A stretch of 64,000 bases of DNA from Rhodospirillaceae bacterium. GTDB lineage: Bacteria > Pseudomonadota > Alphaproteobacteria > DSM-16000 > Inquilinaceae. The stretch covers positions 62,001-126,000 of the forward strand of contig JACKIH010000003.1 of NCBI GenBank assembly GCA_020638575.1, written 5' to 3'. Position 1 is the first letter of the stretch. Each line of letters begins with the position of its first letter. The notes below the pieces were generated by a model. The model searched no databases, was not told the origin of the DNA, and worked only from the letters and a program-made list of their open reading frames with translations. Both the position numbers and the translations under genes were made by a program. Of this stretch, positions 51,149-60,064 are shown one piece after another.

Positions 51149-51894
51149 CCGTCGAATACGACGGCCGCCCCTTCGTCGGCTGGCAGCGCCAGGACAACGG
51201 CCCCTCGGTCCAGGCAGCGCTAGAGGCGGCGCTCGCGGCCTATTGCCAGGTGCCGGTAACGGTCCATTGCGCCGGGCGCACCGATGCCGGCGTGCACGCC
51301 CTGGGCCAGGTGGCGCATGCCGATATCCCGCGCCGCGACTCCCCCGATACGGTGCGCGACGCCGTCAACTTCCACCTGCGGCCGGCCCCGGTGGCGGTGG
51401 TGGATGCGGCCGTGGCGGCCGACGATTTCGATGCCCGGCGCTGGGCGGTGCGGCGCCATTATCTCTACCGCATCGTCAACCGCCGGGCGCCGCTGACGGT
51501 GGATGCGGGGCTCGCCTGGCGGGTCCCCAAGCCGCTCGATGCCGCAGCCATGCACGAAGCGGCCCAGGAACTGGTGGGCCGGCACGACTTCACCAGCTTC
51601 CGGGCGGCCGAATGCCAGGCGCTGTCGCCGGTGAAGACGCTCGACCGGCTGGAGGTGTCGCGCCGCGGCGGCGAGATCGAGGTGCAGGTCGAGGCGCGCT
51701 CCTTCCTCCACCACATGGTGCGCAACATCGTCGGCACCCTGCGCCTTGTGGGCGAAGGCAAGTGGAGATCCGTGGACGTGGCCCGCGCGCTGGCGGCGCG
51801 CGACCGCGCGGCGGCCGGGCCAACGGCGCCGCCCGATGGGCTCTACCTGATGCGGGTGGACTATGGCGACGGGCCGCCGGAGGACGTGGCCTAG
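51130..51894 (+). CDS. truA: tRNA pseudouridine(38-40) synthase
   Basis: A 254-residue TruA. The catalytic aspartate is D52 in CAGRTDAGVHALGQVAH; other family blocks are VKLTVEYDGRPFVGWQRQ at the N-terminus, RRHYLYRIVNRR, and SFLHHMVRNIVGTL. It modifies uridines 38-40 in the anticodon arm. The start is GTG 51130 inside the end of fmt, since residues PRVKLTVEYDG are the family N-terminus. Convergent with the membrane-protein gene; a 12-bp hairpin lies between. Confidence 0.95.
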   Translation: MPRVKLTVEYDGRPFVGWQRQDNGPSVQAALEAALAAYCQVPVTVHCAGRTDAGVHALGQVAHADIPRRDSPDTVRDAVNFHLRPAPVAVVDAAVAADDFDARRWAVRRHYLYRIVNRRAPLTVDAGLAWRVPKPLDAAAMHEAAQELVGRHDFTSFRAAECQALSPVKTLDRLEVSRRGGEIEVQVEARSFLHHMVRNIVGTLRLVGEGKWRSVDVARALAARDRAAAGPTAPPDGLYLMRVDYGDGPPEDVA

Positions 51895-51934
51895 GGTATT
51901 GTCCAATCATGCTGCGCCAGCCCACTCCCCCCCC

Positions 51935-51972
51935 CCGGCCACCCAATCGTTTACAATGGCTTGGGTGGCCGG
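51935..51972. terminator. Perfect 12-bp hairpin between convergent genes
   Basis: CCGGCCACCCAA (51935-51946) and TTGGGTGGCCGG (51961-51972) form a 12-bp perfect stem with a 14-nt loop, in the 148-bp gap between truA and the last gene of the rpmH-led run. No U-tract follows, but the stem is strong and could stop both transcripts. A run of ten C residues (51927-51936) leads into it. Confidence 0.55.
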
Positions 51973-52042
51973 GTGGCGGGGTTGGGCCGGGAAGCCCCCG
52001 GGCCCAACTGCCGGAACCGAACCGATAGCGACGTAAGCCGCT

Positions 52043-52621
52043 CTACAGATTGAGCACCATACGGTCGCTCATGCTGTGCATCATGAAGGCCAGCGCGATG
52101 TCGAGCACGCCGAGGCCGGCGGACTCGCCCCAGCCCAGCGTCAGGGTCACGCGGATGACGAACACCTCATAGGCCAGCACGAAGGCGTAGTAGGCGAAGA
52201 TCAGCGTCTGCCACAGCGGATCGGGGATGACGCCGAAATAGGCCAGCGCGATCAGGGGGATCAGGATGGCCGACTGGATGAGCTGCGCCCAGTTGTAGGC
52301 GGCGAGGAACAGGGCAAAGCGGTGACCCTGGTAGAGCGCGAAGGAGATCAGCGCCATCAGCACCGGAAACGCCGTCCACGACACCACGTAGAACAGCACC
52401 TTCACGGTGATCAGGCGGAACACCGAAAGGTGGGCGTCCACCGAAACCCACAGCAGCACCACGTTGATCGCCCACAGGGGCAGAAGGATCGCCGCGACCC
52501 AGAAGCTGCGGACCGCCGCCTCGCGGGTACCGTCGAAGAACTGCACGGCAGCGCGGTCGAAACGGGCCAGGCGATAGGCGGCGTAAATGCTGCGCAACGC
52601 CTCCTCGGCCGTTAGCGTCAT
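52043..52621 (-). CDS. Hypothetical multi-pass membrane protein
   Basis: A 192-residue protein with about five transmembrane helices (roughly residues 42-60, 70-88, 95-115, 118-138 and 145-165) after a soluble N-terminal stretch of about 38 residues (MTLTAEEALRSIYAAYRLARFDRAAVQFFDGT). I do not recognise a characterised family; it resembles small Yip1-like membrane proteins of unknown function. Its ATG overlaps the dapE stop (ATGA at 52618-52621), so it is the last gene of the long leftward run. Confidence 0.8.
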   Translation of the reverse strand: MTLTAEEALRSIYAAYRLARFDRAAVQFFDGTREAAVRSFWVAAILLPLWAINVVLLWVSVDAHLSVFRLITVKVLFYVVSWTAFPVLMALISFALYQGHRFALFLAAYNWAQLIQSAILIPLIALAYFGVIPDPLWQTLIFAYYAFVLAYEVFVIRVTLTLGWGESAGLGVLDIALAFMMHSMSDRMVLNL

Positions 52622-53778
52622 CGCGCCCCCCAGGTGCGGGCGAAGCGGGTGAGCAGGGCGGCATAGGTCTGCCTCAGGCCGATCAGGTGTTCGATCAGCG
52701 CGTGCTCGTCCACCTGGTGGATGGTGGCGTTGACCCCGCCGTATTCCACCACCGGGCAGTAGTCCTTGATGAAGCGGGCGTCCGACGTGCCGCCGCTGGT
52801 ACTGAGAATAGGCGCACGGCCGCTGGTTTCCGCCACCGCATCGGCCACCAGGTCCGACAGCGGGCCGGGCGGCGTGAGGAAACTTTCCGCGGAAATGCGA
52901 AAGCGGATCTCCGCAGGGCCGGCGGCGGCCTCGAAGGTCTCGCGCAGCCACCGGGACAGGCTGGCCCCGCTATGGGTGTCGTTGAAGCGGATGTTCACCG
53001 TGGCGGTGGCCTTGGCGGGGATCACGTTGGCCGCGGGGTTGCCCACATCGATGGTCGCCACCTCCAGGTTCGATGCGTCGAAATGCGCCGTGCCGGTGTC
53101 CAGCGGCTGGGCGAGCAGGGCCGCCAGGCCCTTGGCCATGCGGCTCGCCGCATTGTCCGCCTGGGCCGGGTAGGCGGTGTGGCCCTGCCGGCCGGTGACG
53201 GTGATCCAGGCATTCAGGCTGCCGCGCCGGCCGATCTTGATGGCTTCGCCCAGGCCCGCGGCATTGGTCGGCTCGCCCACCAGGGCGGCGTCGGGCAGGT
53301 GGCCGTTGTCCGCCATCCAGGCCAGCACCTTGGCGGTGCCGTTGATGGCGTCGGCCTCCTCGTCGCCGGTGATGAGCAGGCTGAGCGAGGACGGGCCATC
53401 GGCGGCATTCACCTGGGCGACGGCGGCGAGAAAGGCGGCGATGGAGCCCTTCATGTCGGCAGCGCCGCGGCCCCACACCGCCCCGTCGGCCAGTTCGCCG
53501 GAGAAGGGATCGAAGCGCCACGCCGCGGGATCGCCCGGCGGCACCACGTCGGTATGTCCGGCAAAGCACAGGTGCGGGCCGTCCGAGCCGCGGCGGGCGA
53601 ACAGGTTGTCCACCGTCGCCAGGCCGGGCTCGGAAAAGGGCAGGCGCCAGCAGGTGAAGCCGAGGGGCTCCAGCACCTGTTGCACGACGTCGAGGGCACC
53701 GGCATCGGCCGGGGTCACGCTGGGGCAGCGCACCAGCGCCTGGGTGAGGGCGACGGGATCGTAGGAAGAGGGCACCAC
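52618..53778 (-). CDS. dapE: Succinyl-diaminopimelate desuccinylase
   Basis: A 386-residue M20 zinc hydrolase converting N-succinyl-LL-diaminopimelate to LL-diaminopimelate and succinate. Metal and catalytic residues are H75 and D77 (CFAGHTDVVPPGD), the WGRGAADMKGS aspartate, EE in TGDEEADAING and the late histidine near VNATIHQVDE. GTG at 53778 (or the next GTG at 53775) is the only reasonable start and lies 4 bp from the dapD stop. With dapD and lysC the window holds three genes of the lysine/DAP pathway. Confidence 0.95.
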   Translation of the reverse strand: MVPSSYDPVALTQALVRCPSVTPADAGALDVVQQVLEPLGFTCWRLPFSEPGLATVDNLFARRGSDGPHLCFAGHTDVVPPGDPAAWRFDPFSGELADGAVWGRGAADMKGSIAAFLAAVAQVNAADGPSSLSLLITGDEEADAINGTAKVLAWMADNGHLPDAALVGEPTNAAGLGEAIKIGRRGSLNAWITVTGRQGHTAYPAQADNAASRMAKGLAALLAQPLDTGTAHFDASNLEVATIDVGNPAANVIPAKATATVNIRFNDTHSGASLSRWLRETFEAAAGPAEIRFRISAESFLTPPGPLSDLVADAVAETSGRAPILSTSGGTSDARFIKDYCPVVEYGGVNATIHQVDEHALIEHLIGLRQTYAALLTRFARTWGAR

Positions 53779-53782
53779 AGGG

Positions 53783-54625
53783 TCAGTCCCGCAGCAGGTC
53801 GTTGATGGAGGTCTTCGCACGGGTCTTGGCGTCCACCCGCTTGACGATGACGGCGCAGGCCAGCCCCGGCCCCGGCGAGCCGTCCGGCAAGGGTGCACCC
53901 GGCAGGGTACCGGGCACCACCACCGAATAGGGCGGCACGCGGCCGAGGAACACCTCGCCGGTGGCACGGTCGATGATCTTGGTGGAGGCGCCCAGGAACA
54001 CGCCCATGGAGAGGACGGAGCCTTCGCCCACCTGCACGCCTTCCGCCACTTCCGAGCGCGCACCGATGAAGCAGTTGTCCTCGATGATCACAGGCGCGGC
54101 CTGCAGCGGCTCCAGCACGCCGCCGATGCCGGTACCGCCGGAGATGTGGACGTCGCGGCCGATCTGGGCGCACGAGCCGACGGTGGCCCAGGTGTCCACC
54201 ATGGTGCCAGAGCCGACATAGGCCCCCAGATTGACGAAGCAGGGCATCAGCACCACCCCCGGTGCGATGTGGGCGGAGCGGCGCACCACCGCCGTCGGCA
54301 CCGCGCGGAAGCCGGCATCGCGAAACGTGTTGTCGCCCCAGCCGGCGAATTTGGACGGCACCTTGTCGTACCAGGTGGCCCCGCCGGGTCCGCCGGGGAT
54401 CGGTGCCATGTCGTAAAGGCGGAAGGAGAGCAGCACGGCCTTCTTCAGCCAGTCGTGCACCACCCAGGTGCCGCCCGTCTTTTCCGCCACCCTGAGGCGT
54501 CCGGCGTCCAGCCCGTCCAAGGCCCCTTCGACCGCGGCACGCACGCCGCCGGTGGTGCCGGGGCCGATGGTATCGCGTGCCTCCCAGGCCGCTTCGATGG
54601 TCGATTGCATGTGTGCGATGTCCAT
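53783..54625 (-). CDS. dapD: Tetrahydrodipicolinate N-succinyltransferase
   Basis: A 280-residue left-handed beta-helix acyltransferase that succinylates tetrahydrodipicolinate. The helical N-terminal domain is followed by hexapeptide repeats (SAHIAPGVVLMPCFVNLGAYVGSGTMVDTWATVGSCAQIGRDVHISGGTGIGGVLEPLQ) and the C-terminal lid (VKRVDAKTRAKTSINDLLRD), all typical of DapD. The ATG at 54625 gives the family start MDIAHMQSTIEAAWEARD. It lies between the HAD gene (17 bp) and dapE (4 bp). Confidence 0.96.
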   Translation of the reverse strand: MDIAHMQSTIEAAWEARDTIGPGTTGGVRAAVEGALDGLDAGRLRVAEKTGGTWVVHDWLKKAVLLSFRLYDMAPIPGGPGGATWYDKVPSKFAGWGDNTFRDAGFRAVPTAVVRRSAHIAPGVVLMPCFVNLGAYVGSGTMVDTWATVGSCAQIGRDVHISGGTGIGGVLEPLQAAPVIIEDNCFIGARSEVAEGVQVGEGSVLSMGVFLGASTKIIDRATGEVFLGRVPPYSVVVPGTLPGAPLPDGSPGPGLACAVIVKRVDAKTRAKTSINDLLRD

Positions 54626-54642
54626 GGCGGGGGAGCCCTTTC

Positions 54643-55356
54643 CTAGCTGAGCTGTGGCGGGGCCGCCCGGGCCGCCACCAGGGTGGACAGCCAATCGGCG
54701 ACGTCGGCGATGCGCAGGTCGATATGCGGTGCCACCTGGGGCGGTGCCGCCCAGGCCTCGCCGGTATCCACCCACACGGTGGTCATGCCGCGCCGGTGCG
54801 CGGGCACCAGATTGGCGGCGATGTCCTCGACCATCACGGCACGCGCGGGATCGACCCCCAGATGGTCGATCATCCGGTCGTAGGTTTCCTGGAGCGGTTT
54901 GGGCACATAGCCGCCGGCCACGATGTCCCAGATGGCATCGAAGCGGTCGGCGACGCCGAGCCGCGCCAAAACACCTTCGGCATGCTTTGTCGAGCCGTTG
55001 GTGAACACCACCTTGCGGCCGGGCAGGGCGGCCAGTGCCCGGTCCAGCCCCGGCGACGGCGGCAGGCAGGTGACGTCGATGTCATGCACGTAGTCGAGGA
55101 ACCGGGTGGGATCGACACCGTGCTCGGTCATCAGCCCACGCAGGGTGGTGCCGTGGCTGCGGAAATACTGCTTCTGCAGCGCCCGCGCGTCGGCCGGCGG
55201 CAGGCCGAAGGACTCGGCGATGAACGCCGTCATCCGCCGGTCCACCTGGGCGAACAGGTTGCAGGCGGCGGGATAGAGCGTGTTGTCCAGGTCGAACACC
55301 CAGGTGTCCACGTGCCTCAGCAGGTCGTCCCCCGTGCCGTCGTGATGCTGCGTCAT
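54643..55356 (-). CDS. HAD-superfamily pyrimidine 5'-nucleotidase-like phosphatase
   Basis: A 237-residue HAD hydrolase with nucleophile D22 and acid/base D24 (WVFDLDNTLYP), motif II in VVFTNGSTKHAEG, the lysine in GGYVPKPLQETY and motif III ARAVMVEDIAANLVPA. A mostly helical cap occupies about 30-110. Matches the pyrimidine 5'-nucleotidase (SDT1/PHM8-like) group often found next to dapD in alphaproteobacteria. The ATG at 55356 was chosen because the nucleophile motif follows within 21 residues; the upstream frame is a shadow. Confidence 0.88.
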   Translation of the reverse strand: MTQHHDGTGDDLLRHVDTWVFDLDNTLYPAACNLFAQVDRRMTAFIAESFGLPPADARALQKQYFRSHGTTLRGLMTEHGVDPTRFLDYVHDIDVTCLPPSPGLDRALAALPGRKVVFTNGSTKHAEGVLARLGVADRFDAIWDIVAGGYVPKPLQETYDRMIDHLGVDPARAVMVEDIAANLVPAHRRGMTTVWVDTGEAWAAPPQVAPHIDLRIADVADWLSTLVAARAAPPQLS

Positions 55357-55409
55357 GGGCGTTGCCGCCGGATATGCGCGCCGGGGTGCGGCGCGCGCCC
55401 GGCTCCCCG

Positions 55410-56327
55410 TCAGTCGGCGTGGATCAGGGTGCCCGCACCGCCGTCGGTGAAGATCTCCAGCAGCAGCGCGTGGGGCACCCGGCCGTCGAGGATGACGGCA
55501 CCGCCGACACCCTGGTTCACCGCCTCCACGCAAGTTTCCACCTTGGGGATCATGCCGCCGGTGATGGTGCCGTCGGCCATGAGGGCGCGTGCTTTCGACA
55601 AGGGGAGGTCGGAGATCACGTCGCCGTCCTTGTCCTTCACGCCCGGCACGTCGGTAAGCAGGAAGAGGCGCGAGGCGCCCAGCGCCCCGGCGATGGCCCC
55701 GGCGACGGTGTCGGCATTGATGTTGAAGGTCTCGCCCGTGGGGCCAAGGCCGATGGGGGCGATCACCGGGATGAACTCGCTGCCCTCGAACAGGTCGATC
55801 ACCTCGGGGTTGATGTTGGTGGGTTCGCCGACGAAACCGAGGTCGACGATCTTCTCGATGTTGCTTTCCGGGTCGCGACGGGTGCGCCGCAGCTTGCGCG
55901 CCTGGATCAGGTTGCCGTCCTTGCCCGACAGGCCGATGGCCTTGCCGCCCACCTCGTGGATGGCCGAAACGATGGATTTGTTGATGGAGCCGGACAGCAC
56001 CATCTCCACCACGTCGACGATCTCCCGGTCGGTCTTCCTCAGGCCGTCGATGAATTCCGACTGGATCTTCAGACGGTTCAGCATGCGGCCGATCTGCGGC
56101 CCGCCGCCGTGAATCACCACCGGGTTCACGCCCACCTGCTTCAGCAGCACCACGTCGCGCGCGAAGTTGTGGGCCAGGCCGTCGTCGCCCATGGCGGCAC
56201 CGCCATACTTCACGACGAAGGTGGCGCCGGTGTAGCGGCGCATGAAGGGCAGCGCCTCGGCCAGTATGTGGGCCTTCTCCAGCCAGTCTTCGTGGCCTTC
56301 GGGGATGGGGGTGGTGGTCTCGGTCAT
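55410..56327 (-). CDS. argB: Acetylglutamate kinase
   Basis: A 305-residue amino-acid kinase for the second step of arginine synthesis. The phosphate-binding loops are FVVKYGGAAMGD and VVIHGGGPQIGRMLNR; the arginine-insensitive versus sensitive class cannot be told reliably, but the N-terminal helix (MTETTTPIPEGHEDWLEKAHILAEALPFMRRYTG) is typical of hexameric, arginine-inhibited forms. Further motifs are FNINADTVAGAIAGALGA and LLTDVPGVKDKDG. It lies between yihA (141 bp) and the HAD gene (53 bp). Confidence 0.96.
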   Translation of the reverse strand: MTETTTPIPEGHEDWLEKAHILAEALPFMRRYTGATFVVKYGGAAMGDDGLAHNFARDVVLLKQVGVNPVVIHGGGPQIGRMLNRLKIQSEFIDGLRKTDREIVDVVEMVLSGSINKSIVSAIHEVGGKAIGLSGKDGNLIQARKLRRTRRDPESNIEKIVDLGFVGEPTNINPEVIDLFEGSEFIPVIAPIGLGPTGETFNINADTVAGAIAGALGASRLFLLTDVPGVKDKDGDVISDLPLSKARALMADGTITGGMIPKVETCVEAVNQGVGGAVILDGRVPHALLLEIFTDGGAGTLIHAD

Positions 56328-56468
56328 GGCGGCAGACGCTTCCGGGTCGGTGGTGCTGGGTCAGGCGGTCGGGTCGAGGTGACGCTCCGGCCTTGGCCCT
56401 GGGCACTCTAGGGGATTGTCGGCAGGCGGGAAAGTTGGCGAAAGCCCGGTGGCTGCGATGCCGTGGGG

Positions 56469-57179
56469 TCAGCCCGCGGCGGGGATGGCCACGTCCGCCA
56501 GGCTGGCGCGCAACTCGGCGATGCCGATGGCGTCGCGGGCACTGGTGGGGTGTACCGCGGGCAGGGCGGCGGGGTGGCGCTTGAGGGCCGCTTCGGTGTC
56601 GCGCAGCACCGCGCGCACGGCCTCCGAGCCCGGCTTGTCCGCCTTGGTCAGCACCACCAGGTAGGACACCGCCGCCTCGTCCAGCAGCGTCATCATCTCC
56701 ACATCCGCCGGCTTCAGCCCATGGCGGGAATCGACCAGCAGGCACACCCGGCGCAGCGGCACGCGGCCGCGCAGGTAGGAGCGCAGCACCGTGTTCCAGG
56801 CCTTGGAGACCGCCTTGGACACCTTGGCGTAGCCGTAGCCCGGCATGTCCACCAGACCCAGCCGGTCGGCCAGGCTGAAGAACACGAGTTGCTGCGTGCG
56901 CCCCGGCGTGTGGGAGATGCGCGCCAGCGTGGCGCGCCCGGTGAGCGCGTTCACCAGGCTGGATTTGCCGACATTGGAGCGGCCGGCGAAAGCCACCTCC
57001 GGCAGGTCGTCCGGCGGTACCTGGTCGAGCGTGGCGGCAGCGTGGGTGAAGCGGCAGTCCTGGGCGAACAGGTAGCGCCCGCGCTCCAACCAGGCCGGGC
57101 GCTCGGCCGGATCCTCGGGACCCAAGGGCGAGAGCGCTGCCGTTCCGGCTGCGCCCTCGGCCTCCGCGGGAGCGGCCAC
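56469..57179 (-). CDS. yihA: Ribosome biogenesis GTPase YihA (EngB/YsxC)
   Basis: A small GTPase needed for 50S subunit assembly. The G1 loop GRSNVGKSS is at about 66-74, followed by G3 DMPGYGYAKVS, G4 TKADK and a G5 SA. No ATG is available in the proper place; GTG at 57179, two bases after the yidC stop, gives a 236-residue protein with about 30 Ala/Glu/Pro-rich residues ahead of the GTPase core. The yidC-yihA-argB order is common in alphaproteobacteria. Confidence 0.93.
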   Translation of the reverse strand: MAAPAEAEGAAGTAALSPLGPEDPAERPAWLERGRYLFAQDCRFTHAAATLDQVPPDDLPEVAFAGRSNVGKSSLVNALTGRATLARISHTPGRTQQLVFFSLADRLGLVDMPGYGYAKVSKAVSKAWNTVLRSYLRGRVPLRRVCLLVDSRHGLKPADVEMMTLLDEAAVSYLVVLTKADKPGSEAVRAVLRDTEAALKRHPAALPAVHPTSARDAIGIAELRASLADVAIPAAG

Positions 57180-57181
57180 GG

Positions 57182-59233
57182 CTAGCGGCGACGCGGGCCG
57201 GGGGTGCCGGCACGGCGCCGGTTCTGCTGGCCGCGGGCCTGGCCCTTCTTCGGCCGCGGCGGCGACACCTGGCCGGGATTGCCCGCCGGTTCGGCTTCGC
57301 CGGCGCCCTCGCTCGCAGCGGCGCTGTCCGAGGCGTCGGCCCACACCTTCTTGCGGCCCGACTTGGCGGCGGACGCATTGTCTCCGGCATTGGGCGTGTG
57401 CACAGCGGCCAGCGACTTGGCGCGGGCGACGCGGCCGCCGCCGATCTTCACGCCCATCCGCTTCATGATGACGACCTGCTGCAGGATCGACAGCGAGTTG
57501 TTCCACGCCCAGTAGATCACCAGGCCGGCCGGGAACCGCGCCAGCACGAAGGTGAACACGATGGGCAGCATCATGAAGATCTTCTGCTGCACCGGGTCGG
57601 CCGGGGCCGGGTTCACCCGCTGCTGCAAGAACATGGTGACGCCCATGATCAGCGGCCACACGCCGATCATCAGCATCGACGGCGGCTCCCAGGGGATCAG
57701 CCCGAACAGGTTGAACACGGTGGTGGGATCGGGCGCCGACAGGTCCTGGATCCAGCCGAAGAACGGCGCATGGCGCATTTCGATGGTGACGAACAGCACC
57801 TTGTAGAGCGCGAAGAACACCGGGATCTGAATGAGGATCGGCAGGCAGCCCGAGGCAGGGCTGACCTTCTCCCGCCGATAGAGCGCCATGATCTCCTGCT
57901 GCTGCTTCTGCCGGTCGTCGCCGTAGCGCTCGCGGATCTTGGTCATCTCCGGCTGCAGCGCCTTCATCTTGGACATCGCCCGGTAGGACTTGTTGGCCAA
58001 GGGGAAGAACAGCAGCTTCAGGCACACCGTAAAGATCAGGATGGCGATACCGAAATTTCCGACAATGGAATGGATCCAGGCAATCGCCGTGAAGAACGGC
58101 CGCGTGAGGAAGTAGAACCAGCCAAAATCGATCGCCAGCTCGAAATTGTCGATGCCGTAGTCATCCTGGTACTGGTCGATCAGGGCGACTTCCTTGGCAC
58201 CGGCAAACACATGGTTGACGCTTTCGGCCGTCTCGCCGGGTTCGACGGTGACGTCGTCCATGCGGTAGACGGCGTAATAGCGGCTCTCCCCGGCATGCTC
58301 GTTGTAGATGAACGAGGCATGCATGGTGCGGTCCTGGTCGGGGACGATGGCCACCAGCCAATACTTGTCGGTGAAGCCCAGCCAGCCGCCGGTGCTGTCG
58401 TAGTCGACCCGGTGATTGTCGTCGTCCGACAGGTCGTCGTAGTCGTATTCTTCCAGCGTGCCGTCGAACACGCCGTAGGGGCCTTCGTGCAGGATGAAGT
58501 AGCCCAGCGTGTCGGGCGTGCCGTAGCGCAGCACGCGCGAATACGGCGTCAGCGTCACCGGTTCGTCGGTGGTGTTGGTGACGCGCTCGGTCACCGTGAA
58601 CATGTAGTTTTCGTCGACCTGGTAGATGCGCTCCAGCGTCAGCCCATTGTCCAGCTCGTGGCGCAGGGTCACCGGCTGGTTGGCGCCGATCTCCTCGCGG
58701 TCGGCTTCCCACAGGGTGTCGGGCGTCGTCAGCGGCGTGCCTTCGGTGTCGGTGAAGCCCACGTCCACCAGGTAGGGATGCGGCGAACCGCGCGGCGACA
58801 GCAGCACGATCTCCGGGCTGTCGGGATCGACGGTCTCGCGGTAGCCGGCGAGGGTCAGGTCGTCCAGGTTGCCGCCACGCAGGGAGATCGAGCCGGACAC
58901 GCCGCGCAATGCGCCTTCTTCGTTGCCCGGCCGTTCGGTGTTGATGAGGACGCGCGGGGTTTCCTCAAGGGCCGTCTCGCGCGAGACGGCGGTCTGTCCA
59001 CCGCCTTCCACCAGCCCGGTACCGTCCACGCCGGTTCCGGCGGTTTCGCCGACCACCGGACCGCCATCGGTCAGACCGACCGTATCGGTATTGGTGGCGG
59101 GGCCGCCGTCCTCTGCCTGGCCGGCCGTCGGCTGGTCGCTGTCCTGCGAGGGCGGCGCCAGGAAGAACTGGAAGCCGAGCAGGATCAGGATCGACAAGAC
59201 GATCGCGAGGATCAGGTTTCTCTGGTCGGTCAT
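57182..59233 (-). CDS. yidC: Membrane protein insertase YidC
   Basis: A 683-residue insertase. TM1 (about 7-26) is followed by a long periplasmic domain (about 30-350; the part to about 120 is an Asp/Gly/Thr-rich linker), the conserved five-helix insertase core (about 370-590; TRPFFTAIAWIHSIVGNFGIAILIFTVCLKLLFFPL, SPASGCLPILIQIPVFFALYKVLF) and an unusually long basic C-terminal tail of about 85 residues rich in Lys, Arg, Gly and Pro. Basic tails of this kind help bind ribosomes. It starts 18 bp after yidD and its stop lies 2 bp before yihA. Confidence 0.96.
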   Translation of the reverse strand: MTDQRNLILAIVLSILILLGFQFFLAPPSQDSDQPTAGQAEDGGPATNTDTVGLTDGGPVVGETAGTGVDGTGLVEGGGQTAVSRETALEETPRVLINTERPGNEEGALRGVSGSISLRGGNLDDLTLAGYRETVDPDSPEIVLLSPRGSPHPYLVDVGFTDTEGTPLTTPDTLWEADREEIGANQPVTLRHELDNGLTLERIYQVDENYMFTVTERVTNTTDEPVTLTPYSRVLRYGTPDTLGYFILHEGPYGVFDGTLEEYDYDDLSDDDNHRVDYDSTGGWLGFTDKYWLVAIVPDQDRTMHASFIYNEHAGESRYYAVYRMDDVTVEPGETAESVNHVFAGAKEVALIDQYQDDYGIDNFELAIDFGWFYFLTRPFFTAIAWIHSIVGNFGIAILIFTVCLKLLFFPLANKSYRAMSKMKALQPEMTKIRERYGDDRQKQQQEIMALYRREKVSPASGCLPILIQIPVFFALYKVLFVTIEMRHAPFFGWIQDLSAPDPTTVFNLFGLIPWEPPSMLMIGVWPLIMGVTMFLQQRVNPAPADPVQQKIFMMLPIVFTFVLARFPAGLVIYWAWNNSLSILQQVVIMKRMGVKIGGGRVARAKSLAAVHTPNAGDNASAAKSGRKKVWADASDSAAASEGAGEAEPAGNPGQVSPPRPKKGQARGQQNRRRAGTPGPRRR

Positions 59234-59251
59234 AGCGGCTTTCCGCAGGGC

Positions 59252-59572
59252 TCAGCGGGCGTGGTGCCGGCCCTGGCACAGATCGGCGTTGAGGTCGTGG
59301 GAATGGGAAGCCGGGACGGGATCGTAACCGGCGGCGCAGCCCGGCCGGCAGCGGCCGAGACGGCGCAGAGTAAGCCAGCCGCCGCGCAGGGCGCCGTGGC
59401 GGCGAATCGCCTCCAGCCCGTACTCCGAACAGGTGGGCACGAACCGGCAGTTGCCGCCGATCAGCGGCGACAGGGTGTAGCGATAGGCCAGCACCAGGCC
59501 GATCAGCAGGCGCGCCGCCGGACTGGGAGAGGCCGGCGCGGCGGCCGGCGGCCGGTCGGTCCCGCGGCTCAT
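59252..59572 (-). CDS. yidD: Membrane protein insertion efficiency factor
   Basis: A 106-residue YidD: AARLLIGLVLAYRYTLSPLIGGNCRFVPTCSEYGLEAIRRHGALRGGWLTLRRLGRCRPG carries the family's YRYTLSP, CRFVPTCSEY and RCRPG blocks. It assists YidC-dependent insertion, and its gene lies directly between rnpA and yidC. The ATG at 59572 overlaps the rnpA stop by four bases. Confidence 0.94.
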   Translation of the reverse strand: MSRGTDRPPAAAPASPSPAARLLIGLVLAYRYTLSPLIGGNCRFVPTCSEYGLEAIRRHGALRGGWLTLRRLGRCRPGCAAGYDPVPASHSHDLNADLCQGRHHAR

Positions 59573-60036
59573 GGGCGTTCGCCTTCCTGCCGGGCCGTCG
59601 CGCCAGGACCCTGGCCGCGCTTGTCGCGCAGCAACCGGCGCAGTGCGGTTTCCAGGTCTCCGCGCAGCGTCCAGGCCGGGCATTCGGCGGTTTCGCGGCG
59701 AGCGATCAACACGATGTCGTGATGCGGCGGCACGATCTGCGGCAGTAGGGCCAGCGCCAAAGCCCGCAGGCGGCGGCGCGCCCGGTTGCGGGTGACGGCG
59801 TTGCCCACCTTCTTGCTGGCGGTCAGCCCGTAGCGCAGCGGTGCGGCACCGGCGGCGATCTCCGCCGGCGACTGGCGGCGCATCTGCACCACGACCGTGC
59901 CCATGCCGACTCGCCGGCGCGTCGCGGCCACCGCCAGGAACTGGCTGCGCTGCTTCAATACCTCCGGCCGCACCGCAGGCACGACACCTGCAGCGGCTCC
60001 GGCATCTGACGGTGCGCCCGCCACCGGCCCCCTCAC
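59569..60036 (-). CDS. rnpA: Ribonuclease P protein component
   Basis: A 155-residue protein subunit of RNase P, with the signature KKVGNAVTRNRARRRLR and the conserved FLAVAATRRRVGMGTVVVQ strand. It carries about 27 extra residues at the N-terminus (MRGPVAGAPSDAGAAAGVVPAVRPEV) if GTG at 60036 is used; no better start is evident. It follows rpmH by 28 bp and overlaps yidD by 4. Confidence 0.93.
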   Translation of the reverse strand: MRGPVAGAPSDAGAAAGVVPAVRPEVLKQRSQFLAVAATRRRVGMGTVVVQMRRQSPAEIAAGAAPLRYGLTASKKVGNAVTRNRARRRLRALALALLPQIVPPHHDIVLIARRETAECPAWTLRGDLETALRRLLRDKRGQGPGATARQEGERP

Positions 60037-60064
60037 GACCTGGAGGTCCGCCCGGCCCCCAAGG

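Noticed and set aside
54643..57390. 915-residue frame joining several genes of the minus strand
   Set aside because: Only its last 237 codons are a real gene (HAD phosphatase); the rest is an off-frame reading of argB and yihA.
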